A DNA stretch of 64,000 bases from SKHV01 sp963678565. Lineage in GTDB: Bacteria; Bacteroidota; Bacteroidia; Bacteroidales; Prolixibacteraceae. The DNA lies in assembly GCA_963678565.1 (NCBI GenBank), contig OY782875.1, forward strand, positions 1,178,001 to 1,242,000, given 5' to 3'. How positions within the stretch are numbered: the stretch's first letter is position 1; every line of letters starts with the position of its first letter. Positions 26,984 to 35,802 of this stretch are shown one piece after another. The notes under the pieces are model-generated. The model saw only the letters and a list, made by a program, of their open reading frames with translations, did not search any database and had not been told where the DNA came from. Made by a program: the position numbers and the translations under genes.

Positions 26984-27661
26984 CTAGAATATTTTGAAAC
27001 CTAATGAAACTAAGAATACATTCGACCTTGCTGAATAAGCATCTCCTTCGAAAATATTTGCTCCCGATTCGTAACGGGCATCAATAGTTAAAAATGCAAT
27101 ATCGGCACCAATACCAGCTTGCCATCCGAGCATTTGGTCTTTTATGTTATGGTACGATGTTTCAGTGTCGCCTGGTTCAATAACTTTGTTGTAATACTCT
27201 TCAAAGTTGTCGCCGGTTTTGTATGAAAACAATGGGCCTGCATTTACTCTAACTTTTAGTAATGATTTATCGATTACATAGAATCCTAATAAAACAGGAA
27301 CATCAATTGTATTGTATTCAATTTGATTTGCTGTGTTTAGAATTCCTTCGTAGTCATTCTCGCTATCTGGTAAACCAAATTCTCCACCTTTTGTATTAAA
27401 GTAAGCTTCAGGTTGAATATAAATGTTACCAAGGCTAACACGAACAAAGGCTCCACCGTGAAAATTGGTAATCCCTAAGTCATCTAAATTGTCAAGACTT
27501 GTACTTGTCGCAATTCCTTGTGCATCGGCAATTATCGAATTTAAATCAGATGCAAATGTTGAACGGCTTGCTCCGGCTTTTAAACCAATTGTTAATGGAC
27601 CTATAGCAAAAGTAGATACAACAAGCGGAAACAGAATAGCGAGTAATAGTAGTTTTTTCAT
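26984..27661 (-). CDS. outer-membrane beta-barrel protein (PorT/OmpA-like, OMP_b-brl_2 type)
   Basis: 225 residues. A signal peptide (MKKLLLLAILFPLVVSTFA) is followed by GPLTIGLKAGASRSTFASDL, the usual first strand of small Bacteroidota barrels. Alternating beta strands follow (FHGGAFVRVSLGNIYIQPEAYFNTKGG; TIDVPVLLGFYVIDKSLLKVRVNAGPLFSYKTG; LGWQAGIGADIAFLTIDARYESG), ending in VSLGFKIF. It is an 8-strand-type barrel in the outer membrane with unknown cargo. It lies between typA and an ECF sigma factor, both in the same orientation, but each unit has its own terminator. Confidence 0.85.
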   Translation of the reverse strand: MKKLLLLAILFPLVVSTFAIGPLTIGLKAGASRSTFASDLNSIIADAQGIATSTSLDNLDDLGITNFHGGAFVRVSLGNIYIQPEAYFNTKGGEFGLPDSENDYEGILNTANQIEYNTIDVPVLLGFYVIDKSLLKVRVNAGPLFSYKTGDNFEEYYNKVIEPGDTETSYHNIKDQMLGWQAGIGADIAFLTIDARYESGANIFEGDAYSARSNVFLVSLGFKIF

Positions 27662-27887
27662 GATATTCGAATTATGTTTAACTTTAATTTTCTCTATATT
27701 ATTTAGTAAATGTAAGCTTTTTACATCTATTAAGCAATATCGAAATTATTCAAAATTGATTAATGTTAGTTCAGTAATCAGACCTTTATTTTTGTGACAT
27801 TGATCGATAAACTTTTCTGAAAGGCTTATAAATTGATTATGATTTGATTCTTTAGAATTTGATTTCAGATAATATTAAATAAACAAA

Positions 27888-27911
27888 AAAGACTTCAATA
27901 TTGAAGTCTTT
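27888..27911 (-). terminator. terminator after the ECF sigma factor gene
   Basis: A perfect 24-nt palindrome (AAAGACTTCAAT / ATTGAAGTCTTT) followed on the - strand by more T residues, 23 bp past the sigma factor stop. Confidence 0.85.
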
Positions 27912-27934
27912 CTCGTTGTAACAAATTCTATTAA

Positions 27935-28441
27935 TTATCTAGCAAACTCTTTTAATGTTGAAGTTAGTTTTTTACGTGTAAAGAAAATTCTACTTTTCAC
28001 TGTACCTAAAGGTAAATCTAACTTTTCTGCAATCTCTTTGTATTTGTATCCATCCAAAAACATTTGGAATGGAATTCGATATTCGTCTTCCAAGGCTGCG
28101 ATACTTTTTTCAATTTCGTTTGAAGTGTAAAATGAATCTGGTGATGGATAAATTCTATCCTTTGCAACTTGCAAATGAAATTCACTATTTGATCCACTTA
28201 AACTATTTTTCGATTTTGATGCTTTTCTGTAATCATTAATGAAGGTATTCTTCATGATCGTATAAACCCATGCTTTGAAATTTGTGTTTTCTGCAAATTT
28301 ATCTTGATAGGTTAACGCTTTCAAAAAGGTTTCCTGCAATAAATCATTAGCCTTATCCATATCGGAAGTAAGACTTAAAGCATAGTACTTAAGGTTGTCC
28401 TCGAGACTTAATAACTTGTGACTAAATTGTGTTGTTGACAT
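27935..28441 (-). CDS. ECF-type RNA polymerase sigma-70 factor
   Basis: 168 residues. Sigma region 2 (about 10-78) contains DKANDLLQETFLKAL and AWVYTIMKNTFINDYRK. Region 4 (about 112-165) contains YRIPFQMFLDGYKYKEIAEK and LPLGTVKSRIFFTRKKL, the helix-turn-helix that reads the -35 element. No FecR-type or other anti-sigma gene is adjacent. A divergent TonB-dependent receptor gene starts 343 bp away and could be a target, though the sequence does not show this. An exact TATATTTG -7 element lies about 33 bp upstream of the ATG. Confidence 0.93.
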   Translation of the reverse strand: MSTTQFSHKLLSLEDNLKYYALSLTSDMDKANDLLQETFLKALTYQDKFAENTNFKAWVYTIMKNTFINDYRKASKSKNSLSGSNSEFHLQVAKDRIYPSPDSFYTSNEIEKSIAALEDEYRIPFQMFLDGYKYKEIAEKLDLPLGTVKSRIFFTRKKLTSTLKEFAR

Positions 28442-28784
28442 TGTACTAAGGTTTTTGGGTGTTAAACATGGTTCAAATATAAAAATAAAAAAAAGACAAA
28501 AACATCTTTATATATTGTTTTTTACAATTTTTTTAACTTTTCTTATTTTTTAAACACATTAAAATTTACGTATTCATTTAACCAATTACAATTGTTGTAT
28601 GTTAAATTAACTTGATTATCATTATGTTTAAAGACATGGGGTGATCGGGTAACCTTTTTAAGCTTGCAATATTGGATCATCGAAAACAACAATCTTACTG
28701 TTAAGTTATTTCTGGGATTGGTGAATAAATTCTTTGAAAGTTCAAATTCTGTTTATTTTAGCGCTGAATTAAAACTTGATTAAT
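28442..28784. other. divergent intergenic region, sigma factor / TonB receptor
   Basis: A 343-bp AT-rich gap. It contains the sigma-factor promoter on the - strand. On the + strand it has a weak candidate promoter for the receptor (TTTG at 28733-28736 and TATTTTAG at 28754-28761, spacing 17). No cobalamin riboswitch landmarks (B12 box) were seen, and no ORF or RNA gene was recognised. Confidence 0.5.
28474..28481 (-). promoter_or_regulatory. Bacteroidota -7 element of the ECF sigma gene (TATATTTG)
   Basis: An exact TAnnTTTG match on the - strand, 33 bp from the ATG at 28441, preceded by T-rich sequence. Confidence 0.55.
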
Positions 28785-30821
28785 ATGTATTTAAAAAGAA
28801 TTTTAAATTGCCGACAGCAACATGTATTCCGTCGTTGGAATAATGAAGGATTTGCTGTTTTTTCTAGTATTAAAAGTTGTGTGAAAATTGGAACATTGCT
28901 GGGCATTTATTTGGCCTTGGCTAATCCGGCAGTAGCACAAGTAAGTGAAGACAAAGGAAGTGTTTATAAATCACTCGAATTGTCTGAAATTGATGTGATT
29001 GCAGAGGAATTACCTGAAGCTTATTCAACTTTATCGAGAGTTGTAGTTACCGTAACCAAAAATGAAATTGAGCAAGCTGCCGTATCATCCGTCAATGAGT
29101 TGTTAGAATACGTTACAAACGTTGATATTCGACAACGAGGAATCAACGGCGTTCAAGCCGATATTTCAATACGAGGAGGTACATTTGATCAGGTTTTAAT
29201 TCTCTTAAATGGTGTCGACATTACCGATCCACAAACAGGACACCATAATTTAAATCTCCCAATTGATTTATCAGCAATTGAAAAAATTGAAGTATTAAAA
29301 GGCCCTGGCGCATGGCGTTTTGGTCCTGGTGCATTTAGTGGAGCCATTAATATCATTACCAAATCTCCAGAGAACAATCGAGTAAATGTTGCTCTCTCGG
29401 CAGCACAATTTAATACTTACGAAGGCAAAGCAATGGCTGGTTTAAAAACCGAAAATGTTTCGCATTTGTTTAGTGGTAATTATAGTAGCTCCAATGGTTA
29501 TACCGAAAATACAGATTACAAGTATTCAAATTTGTTTTATCAAGGCGATTTTGTTTCTGAAATTGGCTCATTATCGTTGCAGGCAGGATTTACCAATAAA
29601 GAATTTGGAGCCAATAGCTTTTATTCAACTTCGAACGAGGAGTTTGAAGCTACCGAAACTTATTTTGGATCGATTAACCACAAATTACAACTAAATCGAT
29701 GGAACAACGAAACCAGTGCTTATTATCGTCGCAACAACGATAATTGGATATATTTCCGTTCAAATCCGGCAGCGTATAGTAATTTTCATACAACCGATGT
29801 ATGGGGCTTAAATTATGTTGCCAATTACATTCATAGCGGAAGTGCAGTTACAACGTTAGGTACAAATGTTCGTACCGAATCGATTTGGAGTAATAATTTG
29901 GGCGAGGATGTGGATGAGCCGATTACAAGTCCAATGGCTGATACAATTCAATTAAATAAATTTCACACTCGTTCGAGCTTATCTGCTTTTGTTGGTCACC
30001 GCCGTTACTTTAATAATTTTATGGTGAATGTTGGTGTGAATTTAACCCGAAATACCGACCAAAATTTAAAATGGTTTGTTTATCCGGGAGTTGATTTTAA
30101 TTATAAGGTAGGCGAAAATCACAGCTTCTCGGGATCGTTCAATAAATCGATGCGCATGCCTACGTATACCGATTTGTATTTTAAAGGACGAAATAATATT
30201 GGAAATACCAATCTTGAACCAGAATTTTCAAGTGGCTTTGATTTCGGTTACGATTATAAATCTGAAAAGTTAAATGCTTCGGTTCGTGGATTCTATTCAA
30301 TTGGCGACAACTTAATTGATTGGGTTGCCGATAGTGTTGGAGGAATGTGGACAACTGTTAATTACTCAACGATTAATACCACCGGAATAGAATTGAATGC
30401 AAAAGCTAATTTGCAGAAAGTTTGGCAAGATCAATCTATTTTGAATTCGGTAATGGTAAAATATACCTACATCGATCAAACAAAACCCGAAACGAATTTA
30501 ATCTCTCATTATAGTTTGAATTACTTGAAGCATCGTTTCGATTTCGACCTCAATCACAATATATATAACGGTGTGAAAATGAATTGGCATTTGGCTTATC
30601 AAGATCGTAACGGACAATACAGTGATTATACTTTGGGCGAATTGGTCGATTACGATCCATTCGTTACGCTCGATTGTAAATTATACTGGCAACAAAACGA
30701 TTGGAATGTGTATATTATGGCAACCAATTTACTTGATGTTGAGTATTATGATTTTGGAAATGTTGTGCAAGCTGGCAGATGGTTGAAAATTGGATTTTCC
30801 AAGCAAATAAATTTTAATTAG
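28785..30821 (+). CDS. TonB-dependent receptor (BtuB/CirA-like)
   Basis: 678 residues from the ATG at 28785; an in-frame TTG nine bases earlier is possible but less likely. The plug domain spans about residues 70-185 (SSVNELLEYVTNVDIRQRG; ADISIRGGTFDQVLILLNGV; IEKIEVLKGPGAWRFGPGA), and the barrel runs to the C-terminus (TNLLDVEYYDFGNVVQAGRW; the last residues are FSKQINFN). The N-terminus is unusual: about 28 residues, rich in Arg and Lys (LKRILNCRQQHVFRR), precede the hydrophobic signal core IGTLLGIYLALANPAVAQ. There is no SusD partner. The substrate is unknown; the short-plug BtuB-like architecture suits a siderophore, cobalamin or metal chelate. DUF5606 follows after 59 bp. Confidence 0.9.
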   Translation: MYLKRILNCRQQHVFRRWNNEGFAVFSSIKSCVKIGTLLGIYLALANPAVAQVSEDKGSVYKSLELSEIDVIAEELPEAYSTLSRVVVTVTKNEIEQAAVSSVNELLEYVTNVDIRQRGINGVQADISIRGGTFDQVLILLNGVDITDPQTGHHNLNLPIDLSAIEKIEVLKGPGAWRFGPGAFSGAINIITKSPENNRVNVALSAAQFNTYEGKAMAGLKTENVSHLFSGNYSSSNGYTENTDYKYSNLFYQGDFVSEIGSLSLQAGFTNKEFGANSFYSTSNEEFEATETYFGSINHKLQLNRWNNETSAYYRRNNDNWIYFRSNPAAYSNFHTTDVWGLNYVANYIHSGSAVTTLGTNVRTESIWSNNLGEDVDEPITSPMADTIQLNKFHTRSSLSAFVGHRRYFNNFMVNVGVNLTRNTDQNLKWFVYPGVDFNYKVGENHSFSGSFNKSMRMPTYTDLYFKGRNNIGNTNLEPEFSSGFDFGYDYKSEKLNASVRGFYSIGDNLIDWVADSVGGMWTTVNYSTINTTGIELNAKANLQKVWQDQSILNSVMVKYTYIDQTKPETNLISHYSLNYLKHRFDFDLNHNIYNGVKMNWHLAYQDRNGQYSDYTLGELVDYDPFVTLDCKLYWQQNDWNVYIMATNLLDVEYYDFGNVVQAGRWLKIGFSKQINFN

Positions 30822-30880
30822 CAGAATATAATAATGGCAATCTTTTTATTATTTTCGAGCCAAAATTAACAAATAGATTT

Positions 30881-31312
30881 ATGTTGAAAGATATTTTAGC
30901 AATTTCTGGGCAACCAGGTTTATTTAAAATTGTATCGCGAGGGAGTAATAATTTGATTGTTGAATCCTTAATTACAGGAAAAAGAAGTCCTGCATATTCT
31001 TCAAATAAGATTATTGCATTAGAAGATATTGCCATTTTTTCTGAAGACGGTGAAGTGCCTTTAAAGGAAATTTTAAAAGCAATTGCCGAAAAAGAATCGA
31101 ATGGTGAGGCATTAAGCCACAAGGCTTCAGGTAATGAAATCAAAGCTTATTTTGAGGAGGTATTACCTGAATACGACAAAGATCGTGTTTATGTTTCTGA
31201 TATCAAGAAAGTATTGCAATGGTACAATACCTTACAAAGTAAAGATATGCTTAACTTTGAAAAGGAGGAGTCGGAGCAAGCTGATGAAAAATCGGAAGAA
31301 AGTGCAGACTAA
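30881..31312 (+). CDS. DUF5606 domain protein
   Basis: 143 residues. MLKDILAISGQPGLFKIVSR and ALEDIAIFSEDGEVPLKEIL are the conserved N-terminal half of DUF5606, a cytoplasmic family widespread in Bacteroidota. The middle (about 85-120; NEIKAYFEEVLPEYDKDRVY) is also conserved. The tail is highly acidic (EKEESEQADEKSEESAD). No enzymatic motif is visible and the role is unknown. It is 59 bp downstream of the TonB receptor and ends at a strong terminator, so the two may be co-transcribed. Confidence 0.85.
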   Translation: MLKDILAISGQPGLFKIVSRGSNNLIVESLITGKRSPAYSSNKIIALEDIAIFSEDGEVPLKEILKAIAEKESNGEALSHKASGNEIKAYFEEVLPEYDKDRVYVSDIKKVLQWYNTLQSKDMLNFEKEESEQADEKSEESAD

Positions 31313-31331
31313 TTCTTAAAACATTATATGC

Positions 31332-31372
31332 AAAAGCGGATCTTGAATTTTCAAGATCCGCTTTTTATTTTT
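31332..31372. terminator. strong terminator between convergent genes
   Basis: A 15-bp perfect stem (AAAAGCGGATCTTGA / TCAAGATCCGCTTTT) with a 4-nt loop, then a T-rich tail. It lies between the DUF5606 gene (+) and the RimK-like gene (-), and A/T-tracts on both sides allow use in either direction. Confidence 0.9.
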
Positions 31373-31385
31373 TACTCAGTTCTTT

Positions 31386-32765
31386 TTATATAGTTTCTTT
31401 CCAGCGCAATTTCTTTTCAATAGCAACAATCATTTTTGCAGCAATGTCTTTTCCTGTTGCGGTTTCAATTCCTTCCAACCCCGGTGAAGAATTAACTTCT
31501 AATAAAAGCGGTCCACGATTCGATCGAATGATATCAACCCCGGCAACTTGTAGATTTAAAACTTTTGCAGCTTTTATTGCCAGTTTCTTTTCTTCTGGAG
31601 TAACTTTTATGATCGAAGCAACACCACCTTGATGTAGGTTGGCTCTAAACTCACCTTTGGCTGCTTGGCGCTGTATCGAGGCAACTACTCTGCCTTCAAC
31701 TACAAAGCAACGAATGTCCTTTCCTCCGGCTTCCTTAATAAATTCCTGAACTAAAATGTTAGCTTGTAGGCTTTTAAATGCATTGATGACACTTTCTGCA
31801 GCTTTTGCAGTTTCAGCTAATACTACTCCTTTACCTTGTGTTCCTTCTAGTAGCTTAATAATTAATGGGGCGCCATTTACCATTTTAATCAAGTCGGTGG
31901 TGTCGTGAGGCGATTTTGCAAAACCAGTAGTTGGAATATGAATATCGTTGGAACTAAATAATTGATTCGAATACAATTTATCGCGCGATTGGGTGATGGC
32001 TGATGAAGTATTCAAACAAAACACTCCAATCGATTCAAACTGACGAATCAGTGCGCATCCATAATAGGTAAGGTTTGGACGAACGCGCGGAATCACTGCA
32101 TCTAAGTCGTTCAACTTTGTTCCACCACGATACCTTACCTCGGGTTGAGAAGAATCGAGTCGCATGTAACATTGTTGTATATTTAAGAATACGGCTTCGT
32201 GGCCTCGTTCCTCAATTGCTTCAATTAATCGTTTATTGCTGTAAAGCTCAGGATTACTTGCTAGGACTCCAATTTTTAATCCTGTTTTTGATTCTTTATT
32301 CGGATGATACAATAGGTTTAGCTCCGCTTTTTCTCTATCGCCATATGCAAAGCTTACCGAAGGATTGACCAAAATTCGGTCTTGCATGGCTTCTCTACCC
32401 AAAAGCATTCGATAGCCCATGGTATCGCGGTTAGCCAATGAAAGTTCAATGTTCCATGTCTCACCACCCAAGGTAAGCGGAGTGTTAATTATCAATCGTT
32501 TTTCGCGAATTCCGCTTGTGCTTTTTATTACACGTGTGTCGACTACGCGGGCAGTACATTTAATAAGCACTTTTCTACTATCCTGCAGTGGTGGCACATC
32601 AAAGCTCACCCATTCTTCATCGTTTTTTATAAACTTTTCGATGTTGATAGCATGAATAGAGGAGGTTTTTGCTCCTGAATCAATTCTGGCTTTGATTAAT
32701 GGAAGGTTAATGTCTGATAATGAGCACCATTCTTCACTTCCTACAATTATGTATTTATCATTCAT
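31386..32765 (-). CDS. retropepsin-like (RimB/DUF785) domain fused to RimK-type ATP-grasp ligase
   Basis: 459 residues. Residues about 1-145 form a DUF785/RimB-like aspartic-protease fold: DSGAKTSSIHA at 29-39 is the active Asp loop, and MLLGREAMQDRILVNPS is the matching later loop. Residues about 160-455 form a RimK-type ATP-grasp ligase (KIGVLASNPELYSNKRLIEA; PLIIKLLEGTQGKGVVL; DIRCFVVEGRVVASIQRQA; LLLEVNSSPGLEGIE). RimK adds glutamate residues to the ribosomal protein S6 C-terminus, and RimB-type proteins act on poly-glutamate; the fusion suggests one polypeptide that both builds and trims such tails. The true substrate is inference. It is a single-gene unit facing DUF5606. Confidence 0.9.
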   Translation of the reverse strand: MNDKYIIVGSEEWCSLSDINLPLIKARIDSGAKTSSIHAINIEKFIKNDEEWVSFDVPPLQDSRKVLIKCTARVVDTRVIKSTSGIREKRLIINTPLTLGGETWNIELSLANRDTMGYRMLLGREAMQDRILVNPSVSFAYGDREKAELNLLYHPNKESKTGLKIGVLASNPELYSNKRLIEAIEERGHEAVFLNIQQCYMRLDSSQPEVRYRGGTKLNDLDAVIPRVRPNLTYYGCALIRQFESIGVFCLNTSSAITQSRDKLYSNQLFSSNDIHIPTTGFAKSPHDTTDLIKMVNGAPLIIKLLEGTQGKGVVLAETAKAAESVINAFKSLQANILVQEFIKEAGGKDIRCFVVEGRVVASIQRQAAKGEFRANLHQGGVASIIKVTPEEKKLAIKAAKVLNLQVAGVDIIRSNRGPLLLEVNSSPGLEGIETATGKDIAAKMIVAIEKKLRWKETI

Positions 32766-33197
32766 TCTGATCTTACTTTTTTGGGCGATTTACAACAAAT
32801 TTGAATATAAAATTCACATTTGAATATTTTTTCCAATTTATTTTTTCATCTGATTTTATGACTCATTTTTCTTTTTACGACGATGAATTGGAGCATTTTG
32901 ATATACCGTCGATGAAGAACACTATTAGAACCGTTTTCAACCTTGTAAAGTTCGACATTCTCTAATAATATTACTCAAGTCTTTATTTAGGAAGTGTAAT
33001 GAAGGTTTTTTCGAACGTAAGGAGAATCTTCAAAAAAAGCAGAATCGTTTATCGGCTTATATCGACACTTACCCTAGGAATAAGGTGTTTTAAAGATTGT
33101 TGGCACCTTAAAATGTGTAAAGCTGTAACATTTTTTTCTTGAATCAGTCATATACAGTGAAAACAACAAACAATCGTAATTAATTAAAATTAAAGTC
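32766..33197. other. intergenic region
   Basis: A 432-bp gap between two divergent genes. It contains two short + strand ORFs (35 and 47 codons, from 32858 and 32999) with no recognisable homology. A loose inverted repeat TAAGGTG / CACCTTA lies near 33080-33110. No RNA gene or repeat was recognised. Confidence 0.5.
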
Positions 33198-33668
33198 ATG
33201 AAAACACAAATTTTTTCAATCATCCTCTTTTTAGCAGTTTTTGCAGGAACTAATTCATTTGCTTCAGGAAATGAAATTACAGGAACCACAGAAACAGCGT
33301 TTGGAGCTTATACGATCTCTCCATCCCCTAATTATGTAGTAATTGATAATGTTGCTTACAAATCGTGGGACTTAAATTATTCAAATTCAGACAAGAAATT
33401 TACACTTTTTTATCAAACAGGAGTAGAAGGACAATGCTGTATTATGGTTCGTTCGGATAATTTTGAAATTAAGTATGAAAAAGGTACAAAAGGTTTTGGC
33501 GCGAAACTTGTTGATGCAGAAAATAGAACTGTTAAAAAGCGTGAGGTATTAAAACAAATAAGTGCTGAGAAATTGGAAATGCAGCGTGTACTTACCAACA
33601 AGGTGAAAAGCGAAGCAGAGTATTTGGGATTAGTTGCTTGTTTTATGCCAATGCTTTTTAAAAGTTAA
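33198..33668 (+). CDS. secreted hypothetical protein
   Basis: 156 residues with a clear signal peptide (MKTQIFSIILFLAVFAGTNSFA, cut before SGN). The mature part has beta-rich strands (NYVVIDNVAYKSWDLNYS; KKFTLFYQT), then a vicinal cysteine pair in GVEGQCCIMVRSDNFEIKY (about 74-92). The second half is Lys/Glu-rich. A third cysteine lies near the C-terminus (GLVACFMPML). I do not recognise the family. It is monocistronic, converges with fabI and shares a bidirectional terminator with it. It could be a small periplasmic or surface protein, but no function can be assigned. Confidence 0.7.
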   Translation: MKTQIFSIILFLAVFAGTNSFASGNEITGTTETAFGAYTISPSPNYVVIDNVAYKSWDLNYSNSDKKFTLFYQTGVEGQCCIMVRSDNFEIKYEKGTKGFGAKLVDAENRTVKKREVLKQISAEKLEMQRVLTNKVKSEAEYLGLVACFMPMLFKS

Positions 33669-33715
33669 TTTTAATTATTTTTTATAAACAATTTTTGGGT
33701 TATTTATTCGCAATT

Positions 33716-33746
33716 AAAAAGGGAGCTATTTAGCTCCCTTTTTTTA
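33716..33746. terminator. bidirectional terminator between the secreted protein and fabI
   Basis: AAAAAGGGAGCTA - TT - TAGCTCCCTTTTT, a 13-bp stem with A- and T-tracts on both sides, between convergent stop codons at 33668 and 33767. Confidence 0.9.
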
Positions 33747-33766
33747 TTTTGTTAAATGTATTATTC

Positions 33767-34618
33767 TTAATCGTACTGGTGTTCATCTTTGCAATCGCAG
33801 TCGAAACTTTTATTGTATTGTTCCATTGCGCGCAAACTCATTCCAATATTTGAGAAACCACCATCGTTAAATAAGTTTTGCATGGTCACTTTTTTAGTGA
33901 AATCTGAGAACATCGTAATACAGTAGTCTGCACATTCATCGGCGGTAGCATTACCAAGTGGCGACATTCTTTCTGAGAAGTCCATTAAGTGATCAAAACC
34001 TTTTACTCCTTGTCCGGCAGTTGTTGGAGTTGGAGATTGAGAAATTGTGTTGATTCGTACTTGTCTTTCACGTCCGTAAATATAACCGAAACTACGAGCA
34101 ATCGATTCTAGCAATGATTTTGCATCAGCCATATCATTGTAACCATAGAATGTACGTTGAGCTGCAACATAACTTAGTGCTAAGATTGATCCCCAATTGT
34201 TAATTGCATCGTTTTTACGTGCTGTTTGAATAACTTTATGGAATGAAACTGCTGAAACATCTAATGTTTTATTCATATAGTTGTAATCAAGATCACTATA
34301 ATGACGACCTTTTCTTACGTTTGGAGACATTCCGATTGAGTGTAGAATAAAATCAAATTTACCACCAAAGTGCTCCATGGCTCCTTTAATTAGTTGGTCT
34401 AACTCTTCAACGTTTGTGGCATCGGCAGGAATAACAATCGTGTTGAGCTTTTCAGCTAGTTTTTGTGTTTCCCCCATACGCATTGCCATTGCAGTATTGG
34501 TAAGCACAACTTCTGCTCCGTTTTCAACTGCTTTTTCTGCAACTTTCCAAGCGATTGACTGATCGTTTAAGGCTCCGAAAATGATACCTTTTTTTCCTTT
34601 AAGTATGTTATAACTCAT
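33767..34618 (-). CDS. fabI: enoyl-[acyl-carrier-protein] reductase (NADH), FabI
   Basis: 283 residues, a short-chain dehydrogenase/reductase of the FabI type that performs the last step of each fatty-acid elongation cycle. The nucleotide-binding start is KGIIFGALNDQSIAWKVAEK (10-29). The active-site set Y150, Y160 and K167 has the same spacing as Y146/Y156/K163 of E. coli FabI. ISQSPTPTTAGQGVKGF is the substrate-loop region. The C-terminal tail is extended and Cys/Asp-rich (SFDCDCKDEHQYD). Upstream on the - strand a TAATTTCG (one mismatch to TAnnTTTG) lies about 35 bp from the ATG. It is a monocistronic housekeeping gene. Confidence 0.96.
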   Translation of the reverse strand: MSYNILKGKKGIIFGALNDQSIAWKVAEKAVENGAEVVLTNTAMAMRMGETQKLAEKLNTIVIPADATNVEELDQLIKGAMEHFGGKFDFILHSIGMSPNVRKGRHYSDLDYNYMNKTLDVSAVSFHKVIQTARKNDAINNWGSILALSYVAAQRTFYGYNDMADAKSLLESIARSFGYIYGRERQVRINTISQSPTPTTAGQGVKGFDHLMDFSERMSPLGNATADECADYCITMFSDFTKKVTMQNLFNDGGFSNIGMSLRAMEQYNKSFDCDCKDEHQYD

Positions 34619-34857
34619 TACAATCTATTTAAAATTCTTTGTCTAACAAGGTGCGAAATTAGAGCTGACCGTTAAAAACAGGATGAAATTTAAGGAAAAA
34701 ATGCCATTAAGAAATTGTATCCTGAATTGTGAGGTTTTATAAATATCAGTAAATCAGAGTTTAGAGTCCTTTATGTTTCACATACAAAAAACATCGATTG
34801 TTCAACTATTAAGTCCGTATGTTCGAAAATATGGGCTTTGCGTTAAATAAAATGAAG

Positions 34858-35796
34858 TTATTGTTTCAGAAAAGCGAACACTTCCATAAGCAGTGCAATA
34901 CCGCCGTGCAAGAAAACTCCACCCCAAATATTGCGACTGTATAAGGCAATAATTCCCAAAATATAGCCCCCAAAAATTGAACTGATCGTTTCTCCAACCG
35001 GTTTTCCAAAATGTAGTACAGCATAAGTTGCAGCCATTGGTAAAATAGCATCTTTACCAATGAATTTTGCCAAGCCAATTACTAAAAATCCTCTAAAAAT
35101 TAATTCTGTATTTAAGAAATCTGTCAAATAGAAAAATTCGTAAATTAATTTGGCATGCACCTCTTTTATTTGATAGTATTTTGCAAATTGAGCTCCACCA
35201 GATCTACTGTAAAGCGGATAGTAATCGATGAATTGTTGCAATTGCGACGCCGCAAAAATAACGGGAACCATAATTCCCAGCATTATGATATACACCTTGA
35301 TATCAATCTTTTTGAATCTTAAACCATAAATGCCGTAGTCCTCTTTTTTGTCAATTATAAATTTTATAATGGTCAGTACCAATACAATTGTAATCCAACC
35401 GTAGGCATTGTTTAAGCACCGAACAAAATAAACAAAGGTATGACGATCTACAAGTTCGTAAATTGGTTGAATCGCAAATCCAAAAGCATTTCGATGGTTC
35501 GATAGCACCAACAAGCCCAGCAAGCTTTTCCACCAAAAACCTTTTTTGAAATTGGTTTTTTCTTTCCTGAAGAGGTACAATATTCCGATGACGCCATAAT
35601 AGGCAAGTCCGTGAATAAGGAAAAACAGTAACAATCGAAACCAAGTGCCAGTGTGCTTGTCGATATGACCATCTTCGATGTCGAATTTGTAATTGAAAAA
35701 TATCAACACGGCCGTAAAAGCCAAAATCGAAAGGTACATCGCAACATTGAAATAGTCGGTGTGGAATTGCTTAAAATAGTTTAGTATCTTTTTCAT
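34858..35796 (-). CDS. CPBP-family (Abi/CAAX) intramembrane metalloprotease-like protein
   Basis: 312 residues with about seven or eight hydrophobic helices. The CPBP motifs are in the C-terminal third: TELIFRGFLVIGLAKFIG (motif 1, normally EExxxR), ATYAVLHFGKP (motif 2 His) and GGVFLHGGIALLMEV (motif 3 His). The first Glu of motif 1 is Thr here, as in single-Glu variants of the family. CPBP proteins are inner-membrane proteases or bacteriocin-immunity-like proteins; the substrate is unknown. The gene starts 6 bp after the stop of the upstream secreted-protein gene, so they form a two-gene operon. Confidence 0.85.
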   Translation of the reverse strand: MKKILNYFKQFHTDYFNVAMYLSILAFTAVLIFFNYKFDIEDGHIDKHTGTWFRLLLFFLIHGLAYYGVIGILYLFRKEKTNFKKGFWWKSLLGLLVLSNHRNAFGFAIQPIYELVDRHTFVYFVRCLNNAYGWITIVLVLTIIKFIIDKKEDYGIYGLRFKKIDIKVYIIMLGIMVPVIFAASQLQQFIDYYPLYSRSGGAQFAKYYQIKEVHAKLIYEFFYLTDFLNTELIFRGFLVIGLAKFIGKDAILPMAATYAVLHFGKPVGETISSIFGGYILGIIALYSRNIWGGVFLHGGIALLMEVFAFLKQ

Positions 35797-35802
35797 CGCT
35801 CT

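Noticed and set aside
28442..28784. Possible cobalamin riboswitch upstream of the BtuB-like receptor
   Set aside because: No B12 box or conserved core motifs were seen in this AT-rich stretch.
32858..33142. Two short + strand ORFs of 35 and 47 codons in the gap before the secreted 156-residue protein
   Set aside because: Composition is not clearly protein-like, there is no promoter-like element or homology I recognise, and both look like chance ORFs.
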